Shown piece after piece: positions 8,018-17,579 of a stretch of DNA of 64,000 nucleotides. This stretch comes from Vreelandella halophila (GTDB lineage: Bacteria > Pseudomonadota > Gammaproteobacteria > Pseudomonadales > Oleiphilaceae): NCBI RefSeq assembly GCF_009856365.1, contig NZ_WMEX01000001.1, forward strand, positions 248,001-312,000, read 5' to 3'. The notes below the pieces were generated by a model. It worked only from the letters and a program-made list of their open reading frames with translations. It was not told where the DNA came from and did no database searches. A program made the translations under genes and the position numbers. The number at the start of each line of letters is the position of its first letter. Position 1 is the stretch's first letter.

Positions 8018-9341
8018 ACTGATTGAATGGCTCAACCTGTCTTCCATGGCCACGCCGGATGTCGCTCTGGTGGTCGGCGCTGTGATGATCGTGCTGCTTC
8101 TGATGGGCTACCCCATGATGGTGCCGCTCACCGCCGGCGCGCTGCTTCTGATGGCCGCGAAGTTCTCGGGGCTCAACGAGTCCACCCTGATCCAGCAGAT
8201 GATCGGGGGTGTGGAGCAGACAGTGCTGGTGGCCGTGCCCATGTTCATACTGGCGGCCGACATCATGATCAAGGGCCACACGGCCAATCGATTACTGGAT
8301 CTGGTCAGCAAGTTTGTGGGCCACATCCGCGGCGGGCTGCCGGTCACCACGGCGGTTTCCTGCACGCTGTTCGGAGCGGTTTCGGGCTCCACCCAGGCCA
8401 CGGTGGTGGCGATGGGTCGTCCACTAAGGCCACAGCTGATCAATGCCGGCTACTCGGACCGCTTCGCCATTGCCCTGATCATCAACGCGAGCGATATCGC
8501 GCTTCTCATACCGCCGTCCATCGGGATGATCATCTATGGTGTGGTTTCCGGCACCTCCGTAGGGGCGCTGTTCATTGCCGGTATCGGTCCGGGCCTTCTG
8601 ATCCTCGCGCTGTTTGCGGTCTACTGCTATGGCATCTCGGTATGGAAGGGCATACCGGTGCAGCCCAAGGCAAGCTGGAACGAACGGCTGATAGCCCTTA
8701 AACGTGCCAGCCTGGCCACCGGCTTCCCGGTGATCATCATTGGCGGTATCTACACCGGTACCTTCAGTCCCACCGAGGCGGCGTCGATGTCGGTGGCCTA
8801 TGCACTGTTCCTGGAGATGATTCTGTACCGGCAGGTGCGGCCTTCCCAGCTGCCCGAGATCGCGCTCTCCACCGGCATGATCACCGCCGTGGTTTTCATT
8901 CTGGTAGCCGCCGGCATGGCGTTCTCCTGGATGATCTCCTTTGCCCAGATTCCGAGTCTGTTGCTGGGAGACATGCTGGCCGAGGCCTCCCAGCATCCCT
9001 ATCAGCTGCTGATCCTGATTGCGGTGGCGTACTTCGTGGGCTGTATGTTCGTGGACCCGATCGTGGTGATCCTGGTGCTCACGCCGATCTTCTCACCGGC
9101 CATTGCGTCCGCGGGCCTGGATCCCGTGCATGTTGGGACGCTGGTGGTGCTCCAGGCGGCCATTGGTTCGGCAACACCACCCTTCGGGTGTGACATCTTC
9201 ACGGCCGTGGCCATATTCCGGCGGCCCTATCTTGAGGTGATCCGCGGAACACCGCCCTTTGTCATGATCCTGCTGTTCGCAACTGCAATGCTGATCATGT
9301 TCCCGCAGATCGCACTCTTCCTGCCCAATCTGATGCGGTGA
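8010..9341 (+). CDS. dctM: TRAP transporter large permease DctM
   Basis: I chose the GTG at 8010 (VAELIEWLNLSS), since GAGGAG lies 7 nt upstream and the 8-bp overlap with dctQ is typical; ATG 7989 is the alternative. The roughly 443-residue protein is the transport subunit, with about 12 helices and family motifs including GGLPVTTAVSCTLFGAVSGS, the NASDIALLIPPSIGMIIYGV segment, TGTFSPTEAA and FVDPIVVILVLTPIFSPA. It moves the substrate delivered by DctP together with Na+. It forms an operon with dctQ, and the hydrolase 25 bp downstream could be co-transcribed. Confidence 0.93.
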   Translation: MAELIEWLNLSSMATPDVALVVGAVMIVLLLMGYPMMVPLTAGALLLMAAKFSGLNESTLIQQMIGGVEQTVLVAVPMFILAADIMIKGHTANRLLDLVSKFVGHIRGGLPVTTAVSCTLFGAVSGSTQATVVAMGRPLRPQLINAGYSDRFAIALIINASDIALLIPPSIGMIIYGVVSGTSVGALFIAGIGPGLLILALFAVYCYGISVWKGIPVQPKASWNERLIALKRASLATGFPVIIIGGIYTGTFSPTEAASMSVAYALFLEMILYRQVRPSQLPEIALSTGMITAVVFILVAAGMAFSWMISFAQIPSLLLGDMLAEASQHPYQLLILIAVAYFVGCMFVDPIVVILVLTPIFSPAIASAGLDPVHVGTLVVLQAAIGSATPPFGCDIFTAVAIFRRPYLEVIRGTPPFVMILLFATAMLIMFPQIALFLPNLMR

Positions 9342-9366
9342 TACCAATCCTGACGGGAGGGTCCTG

Positions 9367-10275
9367 ATGAGTCACGAACCCGCCGAGGTCCGTTTCCATG
9401 TTGAGGGCGAGGCGCTGGCCGGCTGGTGGTTCCAGCCGGCAACGCCCGCGCGCAGCCCGTGCCCCTGTATTGTGATGGCCCATGGTCTCGGGGGTACCCG
9501 GGATGCGGGGCTTGTTCCCTATGCCCGGGCCTTTGCAGAGGCTGGATTTGCGGTACTGCTTTTTGATTACCGGCATTTCGGGGCGAGCGCGGGTGAGCCA
9601 CGGCAGCTGGTGTCCGTGCAGCGCCAGCTGGCGGACTGGCAGGGCGCCATTGATTTCGCACGCCAGCAGCAGGGCATTGACCCAGAGCGCATCGCGCTTT
9701 GGGGATCGTCGTTTTCGGGGGGACATGTGCTGGTGGCAGCAGCCCGTGACGGCGGTGTTGCAGCGGTTTCCGCTCAGGGCCCGATGATGGACGGCCTGGC
9801 TGCTGTACTGAATGTGGTCAGCTATGCCGGCATCGGTGGCATCCTGCGCCTGAGCACCCTGGCACTGAGGGACCAGCTTCGCGCCCTGGTGGGCGGCGCC
9901 CCCCTGTACGCGCCCATTGTTGGCCGCCCGGGTGAAACGGCGGCCATGGCCACCGAGGATGCCTATGACGGGTACCGGGCTATTGCGCCTCCAGACTGGC
10001 GTAATGAGCTGGCGGCGAGACTGGCACTGCAGCTGCCGCTTTACCGTCCGCTGCGCCATGCGCGTCGACTGCCGTGTCCGGCACTGATCCAGGTCTGTGG
10101 CCGTGATTCCGTAGCGCCGCCGGAGGCAGCGGAGAAAGCCGTGAGCAGAGCCGGAGGCCGGGCGGAACTGAAGCGTTACGAGGACCTGGGGCATTTCGAT
10201 ATCTACGTGGGGGATGGATTCGAGCGCTCATGCGCGGATCAGATTGATTTCTTCCAACGCCATCTTCTGTCATGA
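9367..10275 (+). CDS. Alpha/beta hydrolase
   Basis: A 302-residue protein with the alpha/beta-hydrolase core: oxyanion segment MAHGLGGTRDAGL (38-50), strand AVLLFDYRHFGASAG, nucleophile elbow WGSSFSGG with S115, acid in QVCGRDSVAPP, and catalytic histidine in LGHFDIYVG near the end. The elbow reads G-S-S-F-S, with serine replacing the last glycine. No signal peptide is seen, so it is cytosolic. Homologues are annotated as esterases or Xaa-Pro-peptidase-like hydrolases; the substrate is unknown. Its stop overlaps the start of the hybrid kinase by 4 bp (ATGA), so the two are co-translated. Confidence 0.88.
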   Translation: MSHEPAEVRFHVEGEALAGWWFQPATPARSPCPCIVMAHGLGGTRDAGLVPYARAFAEAGFAVLLFDYRHFGASAGEPRQLVSVQRQLADWQGAIDFARQQQGIDPERIALWGSSFSGGHVLVAAARDGGVAAVSAQGPMMDGLAAVLNVVSYAGIGGILRLSTLALRDQLRALVGGAPLYAPIVGRPGETAAMATEDAYDGYRAIAPPDWRNELAARLALQLPLYRPLRHARRLPCPALIQVCGRDSVAPPEAAEKAVSRAGGRAELKRYEDLGHFDIYVGDGFERSCADQIDFFQRHLLS

Positions 10276-13112
10276 AAGAGGCCCCGATCCCGGATAACGA
10301 ACCGGAGCGGCAGGCGGCTCTGGATGAGTACGAACTGCTCAGCGGGAGCCCGGAAGAGTGGTTCGACGACATCGTTGCCGTCGCAGCCGAGGTCTGCAGC
10401 AGTGAAATGGCCATGGTCAATCTGCTCGACCGGGATCAGCAGCTGTTCAAGGCTGCGGTGGGTGTGAACCGGGAGCATTTCATTCCGGAGCGTTCCTCCT
10501 CGTTCTGTGGTCACGCCATTGTTCAGTCCGATGTGTTCGAGATCCCCGATGCCCGCGAGGATGAGCGTTTCCATGACAACCCCTGGACGCTGGACCATGG
10601 TGTCCGGTTCTATGCCGGTGTGCCCCTGGTCAACGCGGATGGTTATGCACTCGGGACCATCTGCGTGCTGGACCGTCATCCACGCCACCTGGATGAGCGT
10701 CAGAAGGAATCGCTGAAGTCGCTGGCGCGCGTGGTCATGAAACACATTGAGACCCGCCGCGCCGAGACCTTCGGCTGGCGTGTGAGTGAGCTGATCCAGC
10801 AGAGCGATGATTTTGTGGCCATGGTGGATGCCACAACGTTCACGGTGCTCTACGTCAATGACGGTCTGGCCGATCTTGTAGGGACAGCAAGCGATCGTCA
10901 GTCGCTCAAACAGCTGGCCATCAGCGGCATTTTCCCCTCGCTGACACCGCAGCGGCTGAGCGAATGGGCGGCTCTCACCCCGGATCAGGGATCCGTGGAT
11001 CTTTTCTCGGAGACGCTCAGGGGGGCGGACCAGGAACGTGTGGTGAGCCTCAGGATCACCCCCTCCCGGGTCCGGGATCGGCCGGTGCTCCTGCTGGTGG
11101 CCGAGGACATGGAGGCACTTCTCAGCAGTCGCAAACGCGAGGAGCAGGCAGCCAGTGAGGTGCGGCGTCTGGCCCTGGTGGCCCGTAAGACTGATAACCC
11201 GGTCATCATTACCGACGCTGAGGATCATATCGAGTGGGTGAATCCGAGCTTTGAGTCACTGACCGGCTACCCGCTGGATGAGGTGCGCGGACTGCGGCCA
11301 GGGGATTTCCTGCAGGGTCCGGACACGGATGAGCAGGCCCGGCGACGGCTCGCCATTGCCATTGCCAACGGTGAACCGGTACGCCAGGAGATTCTCAATT
11401 ACAGTCGCCAGGGCCATACCTACTGGCTCGATCTGGATATCCAGCCGGTGCATGATGATGGGGGGCGGCTGGTGAATTTCGTGGCCGTCCAGACCGACAT
11501 CACAAGGCGCAAGGAGCTGGAACACCGGCTGCGCCAGGCCAAGGAGGACGCGGATCGCTCCAACCAGGCCAAATCCCAGTTTCTGGCCAACATCAGCCAT
11601 GAACTGAGGACCCCCCTGAACGGTATTATCGGAATCAGCGAGCTGCTCCAGCGGGATCAGAAGCGACCGGATGCCGAGGAGCAGCTGTCGACCCTCAAGG
11701 ATTCGGCCAACGGCCTTCTGGAGATCATCAACGATCTGCTGGATCTGTCCAAGATCGAGGCCCGCAGCCTTGAGCTGGAACTCCGGCCTTTTGATCTGGA
11801 CCGTATGCTGCGCAATCTGGACAACCTTTTCCGCCCGCAGGCGGAGGGTAAGGGCGTCACGCTCCATTTCGATATAGAGGAGCAGGTCCCCCGGCACCTG
11901 CACGGCGACGAGCAGCGCCTGCGCCAGGTTCTGATGAACCTGTTGGGCAACGCGCTCAAGTTCACCCAGCAGGGGACGGTAACCCTTGCCATCGACTCCC
12001 GTGCCTCCTTCGGTGATACCTGCAACCTGGCGTTCCGGATTACGGACTCCGGGCCCGGGATTGAACCGTCCGCACGCGACAGGATCTTTGAACCCTTTGG
12101 CCAGGCGGATGCGTCCCTGGCAAGACGTTATGGTGGGACCGGGCTGGGTCTGACCATCTGCCAGCGTCTGGTGGAGCTGATGGGGGGCAGCATCCAGGTG
12201 GAGAGCGAAGAGGGCCAGGGCGCCACCTTCTCGTTCGTGCTGCCGCTGCTGGCAGCGTCCGAAACAGAGGTGCACCGTCTGGAGGACGACCAGGATGACA
12301 TGCGCGTGGAGTCCTTTGCCGGCGAACCGAGTGTGCTGCTGGTGGATGACAACCCGGTCAACCGCCATGTCGGGGAAGCCATGCTGGGGGAGCTGGGAAT
12401 GCGGGTAACCAGCCGCGAAGATGGCGCCGGGGCGCTGGAGGCGTTTTCAGGCGGGGTCTTTGACCTGGTTCTTCTGGATATCCAGATGCCGGACATGAAC
12501 GGCTATGATGTGGCGATCCGGATGCGGGACCTGGATGCCAGCCATCAGCGCCACACCCCGCTGGTGGCGGTAACGGCGCACAGCGCGCCGGATCTTGACA
12601 GCCGGCAGGCCGGTTTCATGGATGGCTACCTGACCAAACCCCTGACGTTCCAGGGGCTGTACCGCATGTTGAGCCGGTGGCTGGCACAGGGTGAGCATCC
12701 GACCACGGGGGCCACGGTTGAGGAAGGTGCTGCCGGCGACAAACCGGCCTCGGGAACCACTCTGGCGCAGGAACCCATGGTGGACCGGGATCTGGTCCTG
12801 CGGAACCTGGGCGGCAACCCGCGACTCATGGGCACGCTCAAGGATCTGTTTGAGCAGCAGCATGAGCAGTACCTGGAGGCGATCGCCAGAGCCCACGCTG
12901 ACGATGACGCGGCGGCCCTGGCCGAGGCGGCGCACGGGTTGAAGGGGGCGGTGGGGTACTTCACCGCCGGCCGGCTCTGGCAGGCTGTGTCGGATATGGA
13001 GAAAACGGCCCGCGATGGCAGCCTGCCGGAAAAAGCCGCTCTCTCCGAACTCGATCAGGCCGTGCGTGAGATGGCGCGGGAGATCCGCAACCTCAGTCCG
13101 GATCAATCGTGA
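10272..13112 (+). CDS. Hybrid sensor histidine kinase (GAF-PAS-HisKA-HATPase-REC-Hpt)
   Basis: A 946-residue soluble phosphorelay protein. In order: GAF (about 30-165), a PAS-like segment (170-285), PAS/PAC (300-415, with NPSFESLTGYPLDEVRG), HisKA with H443 in ISHELRTPLNG, HATPase (N box NLLGNALKFT, G boxes DSGPGIEP and GGTGLGLTICQ), REC with D736 in LLDIQMPDMNG, and Hpt with H888 in AAHGLKGAVGYF. It has no membrane segments, so it senses an internal signal. All relay residues are present. It converges with an HsbR-like regulator gene (20-bp overlap of ends), and its own Hpt could supply the phosphate that HptB supplies in Pseudomonas. Confidence 0.93.
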   Translation: MKEAPIPDNEPERQAALDEYELLSGSPEEWFDDIVAVAAEVCSSEMAMVNLLDRDQQLFKAAVGVNREHFIPERSSSFCGHAIVQSDVFEIPDAREDERFHDNPWTLDHGVRFYAGVPLVNADGYALGTICVLDRHPRHLDERQKESLKSLARVVMKHIETRRAETFGWRVSELIQQSDDFVAMVDATTFTVLYVNDGLADLVGTASDRQSLKQLAISGIFPSLTPQRLSEWAALTPDQGSVDLFSETLRGADQERVVSLRITPSRVRDRPVLLLVAEDMEALLSSRKREEQAASEVRRLALVARKTDNPVIITDAEDHIEWVNPSFESLTGYPLDEVRGLRPGDFLQGPDTDEQARRRLAIAIANGEPVRQEILNYSRQGHTYWLDLDIQPVHDDGGRLVNFVAVQTDITRRKELEHRLRQAKEDADRSNQAKSQFLANISHELRTPLNGIIGISELLQRDQKRPDAEEQLSTLKDSANGLLEIINDLLDLSKIEARSLELELRPFDLDRMLRNLDNLFRPQAEGKGVTLHFDIEEQVPRHLHGDEQRLRQVLMNLLGNALKFTQQGTVTLAIDSRASFGDTCNLAFRITDSGPGIEPSARDRIFEPFGQADASLARRYGGTGLGLTICQRLVELMGGSIQVESEEGQGATFSFVLPLLAASETEVHRLEDDQDDMRVESFAGEPSVLLVDDNPVNRHVGEAMLGELGMRVTSREDGAGALEAFSGGVFDLVLLDIQMPDMNGYDVAIRMRDLDASHQRHTPLVAVTAHSAPDLDSRQAGFMDGYLTKPLTFQGLYRMLSRWLAQGEHPTTGATVEEGAAGDKPASGTTLAQEPMVDRDLVLRNLGGNPRLMGTLKDLFEQQHEQYLEAIARAHADDDAAALAEAAHGLKGAVGYFTAGRLWQAVSDMEKTARDGSLPEKAALSELDQAVREMAREIRNLSPDQS

Positions 13113-14823
13113 ACTCAACCTCCACGCTGGCGCCGTTGTCCAGAAAACGGAGGCGGTCGGCCAGGCTCGCCACGACTCGGATGCCACGCCCGTAGGCGTG
13201 GGTTGCCACCTCATCCGCCGAATCCATTGACGAGAAGCTGGTGGTATCGAATCCTGAACCGCTGTCCATGACCATCAGCCTCAGGGCATTGCGGTTATGG
13301 TACTGGCTGCGGGTGGCCAGGATCTTGATGAAGCCTTCGTTCAGTGCGGCCAGGCGCTGCTGGCGCTCCTGCACATAGTGGTCAAACCCCTGCTCCGTCT
13401 TACTGCTGGACTCCATGCCGAGAAGGCCATGGTCCACCGCATTGTTGAGCAGTTCCGTCAAAACCACGAACGCTTTCTGGCGCAGACGCCTGTCCAGGCG
13501 CAGGTTTTCCAGGACCTGGTTGACGGTTGGCACGATCTCCGTTCGGCTGATATCGGAACCGCGGAGCTCAAGCCGGAAGTCCCAGCCCGCCATGCTGTTG
13601 TCATCGCCGCTGCTTTCCGGCGGCTGGTCGATGCCGTCTTCATTGCTGAAAGGCACCTCCATTGGGGTGTCAACGGCCAGCGCCAGCATGGACTGGTCAT
13701 CGTCCGGCAGCCTGGTGCCCCGGAACCGGGAGATTGCGTCGGTAACCGACTCCACCAGGCTGTGGTTTGTGCTGCAACCGGTCAGAACGGCTTCCAGGCG
13801 GGTGCTGCCGAACATCTCGTTATCCGCGTTGCGCGCCTCCACCAGCCCGTCTGTACAGGCGAAGAAACGGTCGTCGACGTTAACGGTGCAGAGCTGGGCG
13901 GTGTCGTCAAAATCCTGATCATCCAGCACGCCCAGCGGAGGGTGGGCCGATGGAATACGGTGGCGGATGGCGCCTTCCGGGCACAGCACATAGGCCTGTG
14001 GGCAGGCCCCGTTCCAGGCGATCAGGGCGTGGCGCTGGGGGTTGATCAGCACCACGGTGGCCGCGAGGAAGTGATTCGGTGGCAGGCGTGCCCGCAGGCG
14101 CTGGTTGATCTGGCGCACGATGGAGGCCACGCCATAGCCGCGCCGGCTCATCTGGTAGAAGATCTCCATGGCCGGCATGAGGGTAATGGCGGCCGGTAGA
14201 CCGTGGCCGGTGGCATCGGCCATGAGGGCATAGGTGTTGCCGGAATGCGAGTTGACGGTTGATATAACGTCGCCGCTGAACTGCTCCAGGGAACGTACGG
14301 ATTGATGGATCCGGGTATCCGACGTGGTGTAGTTCTGTATGATCCGGTCAATCATCTGCTGCGCCAGGTCGTTCTCGGCGCGGCTGTGCCGATAATAGCT
14401 TGAGAGTTCGGTATTACGGCGCTCGAGTTCGCGCTGGAGGTTGGCGATGCGCTGGGAGCTGCGCACTTTCGCGGCCAGGATCGGGAAACTGATGGGCTTG
14501 GTCAGGTAGTAGTCCGCACCTGTGTTCAGGCCCGCCGCCTGATCCTGCTCCTCGTTGTTGGAAGAGATCATCATGACGGGCACCCAGCGCTGCTCCATCA
14601 TCCCCTTGATATGGCGGCAGGCCTCCAACCCATCCATGACCGGCATCTTGACGTCCAGGATGACCAGATCCGGGGATTCCCTGGAAAAGGTTTCAACCGC
14701 TTCACGCCCGTTTTCGGCGACCAGCACCCGGTGACCTTCCTCATCAAGGTAGGACTGCAGGAGCTGACGGCTGAGAAGGTCGTCTTCCGCAACCAGAATG
14801 GTCAGTTCCGACGGCGCTTCCAT
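13093..14823 (-). CDS. HsbR-like response regulator with PP2C phosphatase and anti-sigma kinase domain
   Basis: A 576-residue protein. REC (1-125) has D57 in VILDVKMPVMDG; a coiled coil (130-160) follows; a SpoIIE/PP2C domain (175-395) has metal sites in MADATGHGLPAAI and FACTDGLVEARN; and an HATPase_c anti-sigma-type domain (430-570) has TELLNNAVDHGLLG and MDSGSGFD. This is the architecture of P. aeruginosa HsbR, which switches between kinase and phosphatase action on the STAS protein HsbA to control the anti-sigma factor FlgM and surface behaviour. The HsbA-like gene lies 3 bp upstream of its start, and a hybrid kinase faces it. Orthology is inferred from domains and context. Confidence 0.88.
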   Translation of the reverse strand: MEAPSELTILVAEDDLLSRQLLQSYLDEEGHRVLVAENGREAVETFSRESPDLVILDVKMPVMDGLEACRHIKGMMEQRWVPVMMISSNNEEQDQAAGLNTGADYYLTKPISFPILAAKVRSSQRIANLQRELERRNTELSSYYRHSRAENDLAQQMIDRIIQNYTTSDTRIHQSVRSLEQFSGDVISTVNSHSGNTYALMADATGHGLPAAITLMPAMEIFYQMSRRGYGVASIVRQINQRLRARLPPNHFLAATVVLINPQRHALIAWNGACPQAYVLCPEGAIRHRIPSAHPPLGVLDDQDFDDTAQLCTVNVDDRFFACTDGLVEARNADNEMFGSTRLEAVLTGCSTNHSLVESVTDAISRFRGTRLPDDDQSMLALAVDTPMEVPFSNEDGIDQPPESSGDDNSMAGWDFRLELRGSDISRTEIVPTVNQVLENLRLDRRLRQKAFVVLTELLNNAVDHGLLGMESSSKTEQGFDHYVQERQQRLAALNEGFIKILATRSQYHNRNALRLMVMDSGSGFDTTSFSSMDSADEVATHAYGRGIRVVASLADRLRFLDNGASVEVEFTIDPD

Positions 14824-14826
14824 GGA

Positions 14827-15141
14827 TCAGTCGATGAAACGGAACATGCGCTGGAAATGCGCGATCTCCAGGATCTCCTGTACAACGCCGGTGGCGCCTC
14901 GGATCACGATTTCAATGCTGCGGTCCTGGGCTTTCTCGCGCAGCAGGAGCAGGGTTCCGAGAGCAGCACTGTCCAGGTAATCCAGCTTGCTGAGGTCGAG
15001 CACAATGAATTGCGCGCCGGGGGTGTCCAGCGCTTCCGTCTGTTTGGGCTTGAATTCGCTGTAGGCGTTGAAGTCAAACTGTCCGGAAAGGTTAAGGGTG
15101 ACAGTGCCTTCCCCGTCGTCGTGCTTATCAATGCTGAACAT
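14827..15141 (-). CDS. STAS-domain anti-sigma factor antagonist, HsbA-like
   Basis: A single STAS domain of 104 residues. The phosphorylation loop DLSKLDYLDSAALGTLLLL carries S58, which matches the serine phosphorylated in SpoIIAA-type antagonists and in HsbA. It is encoded just upstream of, and on the same strand as, the HsbR-like kinase/phosphatase, its likely partner: when unphosphorylated it would bind an anti-sigma factor, when phosphorylated a different target (known for HsbA). The chemoreceptor gene starts the transcript 22 bp upstream. Confidence 0.88.
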   Translation of the reverse strand: MFSIDKHDDGEGTVTLNLSGQFDFNAYSEFKPKQTEALDTPGAQFIVLDLSKLDYLDSAALGTLLLLREKAQDRSIEIVIRGATGVVQEILEIAHFQRMFRFID

Positions 15142-15163
15142 GGGTCAGTGTCCTTCGTTGGGG

Positions 15164-16378
15164 TCAGAACAGGTCTACGCTGCCCTCGGACATGGAGTCC
15201 TGGGTCAGCGTGTTGTCTCGGATGCGCGTCTGCTCATCGCGTGCGCGCTCCACTTCATCCGCCAGCTCGCGCAGCCAGGTTTCCGGCTCCAGGTCCGTCT
15301 GCCCACGGATGCGGATGACCGAATCGTCCACCAGCGCCAGCCGGTCGTTCACGCGCTGCAGGATCTGGTCGACCATGTCCTGGAACTGCATCTTGCGGAC
15401 GCCGGTGTTCACATCCTCGTTGACCGTCTCGGCGATGCCGGCCAGCTCGTTGGCCGCCTCGTTGCGCGAGGCGTCGAGCGTGCGGATTTCCTCCATCAGT
15501 GACTCAACGGATTTCTTTGACTGCAGGGCAAAGTTCATGTCCTGAGAGGCCACCTCGTTGATGGACTGCTCGACGTGGGTTACCAGGTCCTGGACCGTGG
15601 AGACGTTGCGGCGGATGTCCTCACTGAACTGCTGGGAACGGCTGGACAGGTTCTGGACTTCCTGAGCCACCACCGCGAAGCCGCGGCCCGCCTCGCCGGC
15701 CCGAGCGGCCTCGATCGCGGCATTGATGGCCAGCAGGTTGGTCTGGCCGGCGATGCTGTCCATTTCGCCCAGGTTGCCGTCGATCTTCTGCACTTCGCCC
15801 GTGATCTGGCCCATGGTATCCACCAGCTCCACGGAGATCCGGCTGGTCTCGACGATGGTGTTGACGAAGTTCTCCAGCACGGCGGTGACATCCTGGACCA
15901 TGCGTTCGAAGCTGACGTCGCCATCATCGTCGTTGCCGGTCACGGATTCACTTGCGGAGAGCATGCGCCGGATCACGTCATCCTGGGTTTCCAGGTGGGA
16001 CTGCAGCTGGAAAAACAGGTTCATCATGTCCGGAACGGAATCGTCCAGAAGCCCCTTGAGCTGGCCGGTATCGGTGCGCACGCGGTCAAGGTTGTCCTGA
16101 TAGGTGGAGAGAATGTCGTTAAGCCGCTCCCGGAAGCCGCTGAACTGGTCGTTCACGGCCGCATGGGCCTGCTCCGCCTGGCTTTCACGCCCCTGATTCA
16201 GCGTCCAGGTACCGAGTACACCCACGCCCGCCACACCCAGCACACTGAGACTGACCGCAGCCGTGGTGGGCACGCCCAGAAAGAGCCAGTGCAGCCAGGG
16301 AACGACGATGGCAAGACCCACGGACATCAGGATCGGAGGGGAGGTAATGTTGGCTCGACTACTACGCATCTCGGGCAT
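15164..16378 (-). CDS. Methyl-accepting chemotaxis protein without periplasmic sensor domain
   Basis: A 404-residue protein with two closely spaced membrane helices (about 17-36 and 40-59) and no periplasmic domain or HAMP between them and the coiled coil. The signalling tip is conserved: [19 protein letters not shown] then [20 protein letters not shown] (about 205-245), which contacts CheA/CheW. The C-terminal part ([20 protein letters not shown]) is typical of short receptors that sense internal or membrane signals. No CheR/CheB-tethering pentapeptide is present; the end is MSEGSVDLF. It leads the transcript with the STAS and HsbR-like genes, linking taxis to that switch. Confidence 0.9.
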   Translation of the reverse strand: MPEMRSSRANITSPPILMSVGLAIVVPWLHWLFLGVPTTAAVSLSVLGVAGVGVLGTWTLNQGRESQAEQAHAAVNDQFSGFRERLNDILSTYQDNLDRVRTDTGQLKGLLDDSVPDMMNLFFQLQSHLETQDDVIRRMLSASESVTGNDDDGDVSFERMVQDVTAVLENFVNTIVETSRISVELVDTMGQITGEVQKIDGNLGEMDSIAGQTNLLAINAAIEAARAGEAGRGFAVVAQEVQNLSSRSQQFSEDIRRNVSTVQDLVTHVEQSINEVASQDMNFALQSKKSVESLMEEIRTLDASRNEAANELAGIAETVNEDVNTGVRKMQFQDMVDQILQRVNDRLALVDDSVIRIRGQTDLEPETWLRELADEVERARDEQTRIRDNTLTQDSMSEGSVDLF

Positions 16379-16550
16379 TACGCCACCGTTCCGTGCATTG
16401 GATCAGTCTGGATGTCATTATTGACAGGCTTTTTCACAGTTGTCTGAGACAAGCTTATGCGGTCCTGCCGCTGGGTCAAACGGGAATCCCGCGAATGACG
16501 CCTGCCGGGGACTGCGCGTATTGTTCAATCTACGTTCAGGATCAGTCTGG

Positions 16551-17579
16551 ATGCCGCAGCACGACAGTGCCACCCGTCCCGGTTGGGACCGCGACGCGGT
16601 TGTTGCCTCGCTTCCCCCCTTCAGTTTCTCGCAGACCCCGGAGCCGGATACCACGGTTGCCGCCTACCAGGCATTCTACCGTCTCGAGCCGGGTTCGGAA
16701 TTCCCTTCGGTGCGCCACCATCTCGGTTGGATACGGGCAGCGGGGTATCGTATCGCCACGCATTATTACGAGCAGCCCGGTGCCCATGGGACCGTATTTA
16801 TTTTCCATGGCTACTTTGACCATGCTGGCCTCTATACCCGCATGATCCGTTACTGTCTCGGTCTGGGGCTGAATGTGCTGATCTATGACCTGCCGGGGCA
16901 TGGTCTGTCGAGCGGGCGGCCGACCGCCATCGGGAGTTTCCGTGAGTACCAGCGGGTTCTTCTAACGGTTCTGGGCCTTTCCCGGGATCGTGTGCCCGGG
17001 CCCTGGATTGGCGTCGGGCAGAGCACCGGTGGCGCCGTTCTGATTGACTACCTTCTTTCCTGTCGTGAGGCGCCGGACGCCATTGCGTTCAGCGGTGTGG
17101 TGCTGCTGGCGCCACTGGTGCGGCCGGCGGGCTTCAGCAGTGGCAAATGGCTGCACATGCTGATGAATCCATTCCGGGAGACCTGGAAGCGGGTGTTTAC
17201 CGCCAACAGTAATGACAATGAGTTCGTGCGCTTTCTCAAGGAGCATGATCCGCTGCAGTCCCGGTTCATGGCCATGAACTGGGTGACCGCCCTGAAACGC
17301 TGGATCCCGCGTATCGAGGCGGCACTGCCGGTGGACTATGATCTCGCTGTGGTCCAGGGCGAGCAGGACATGACGGTGGACTGGCGGCACAACCTGCGCG
17401 TGCTGCGGCGTAAGTTTCGGCGCCTGCGGCTTTACCAGATCCCGGAGGGCAGGCATCATCTGGTGAACGAAGCGGATCCCATCCTGGGCCAGGTTCAGGA
17501 CGCGGTTGGCGCTGAGATTGAGCGGGTGCTGGCGGAAGCCGTCATGCCCGGTGTCCATAGAAAGGGGAATGAGGAATGA
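16551..17579 (+). CDS. Alpha/beta hydrolase, monoacylglycerol lipase/lysophospholipase-like
   Basis: The start is placed at the ATG at 16551 (MPQHDSATRPGW); an upstream in-frame TTG at 16440 would add a poorly structured extension. The 342-residue protein shows HGYFDHAGLYTRMIRYC (oxyanion region), LPGHGLSSGRP, the nucleophile elbow GVGQSTGGAV, an acid region near VVQGEQDMTVDW and the histidine in PEGRHHLVNE. These are hallmarks of the Serine aminopeptidase S33/lysophospholipase group. No export signal is seen. It overlaps the OmpA-like lipoprotein gene by 4 bp. A 15-bp direct repeat ends on its start codon. Confidence 0.85.
   Translation: MPQHDSATRPGWDRDAVVASLPPFSFSQTPEPDTTVAAYQAFYRLEPGSEFPSVRHHLGWIRAAGYRIATHYYEQPGAHGTVFIFHGYFDHAGLYTRMIRYCLGLGLNVLIYDLPGHGLSSGRPTAIGSFREYQRVLLTVLGLSRDRVPGPWIGVGQSTGGAVLIDYLLSCREAPDAIAFSGVVLLAPLVRPAGFSSGKWLHMLMNPFRETWKRVFTANSNDNEFVRFLKEHDPLQSRFMAMNWVTALKRWIPRIEAALPVDYDLAVVQGEQDMTVDWRHNLRVLRRKFRRLRLYQIPEGRHHLVNEADPILGQVQDAVGAEIERVLAEAVMPGVHRKGNEE

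Noticed and set aside
13093-13112. Twenty-bp overlap of the hybrid kinase and HsbR-like genes as a frameshift
   Set aside because: Both C-termini are complete domains on opposite strands; convergent overlaps of this size are ordinary.
15164-16378. Chemoreceptor as a truncated pseudogene
   Set aside because: It has a proper start, two membrane helices and an intact signalling tip; sensor-less short receptors are a known class.
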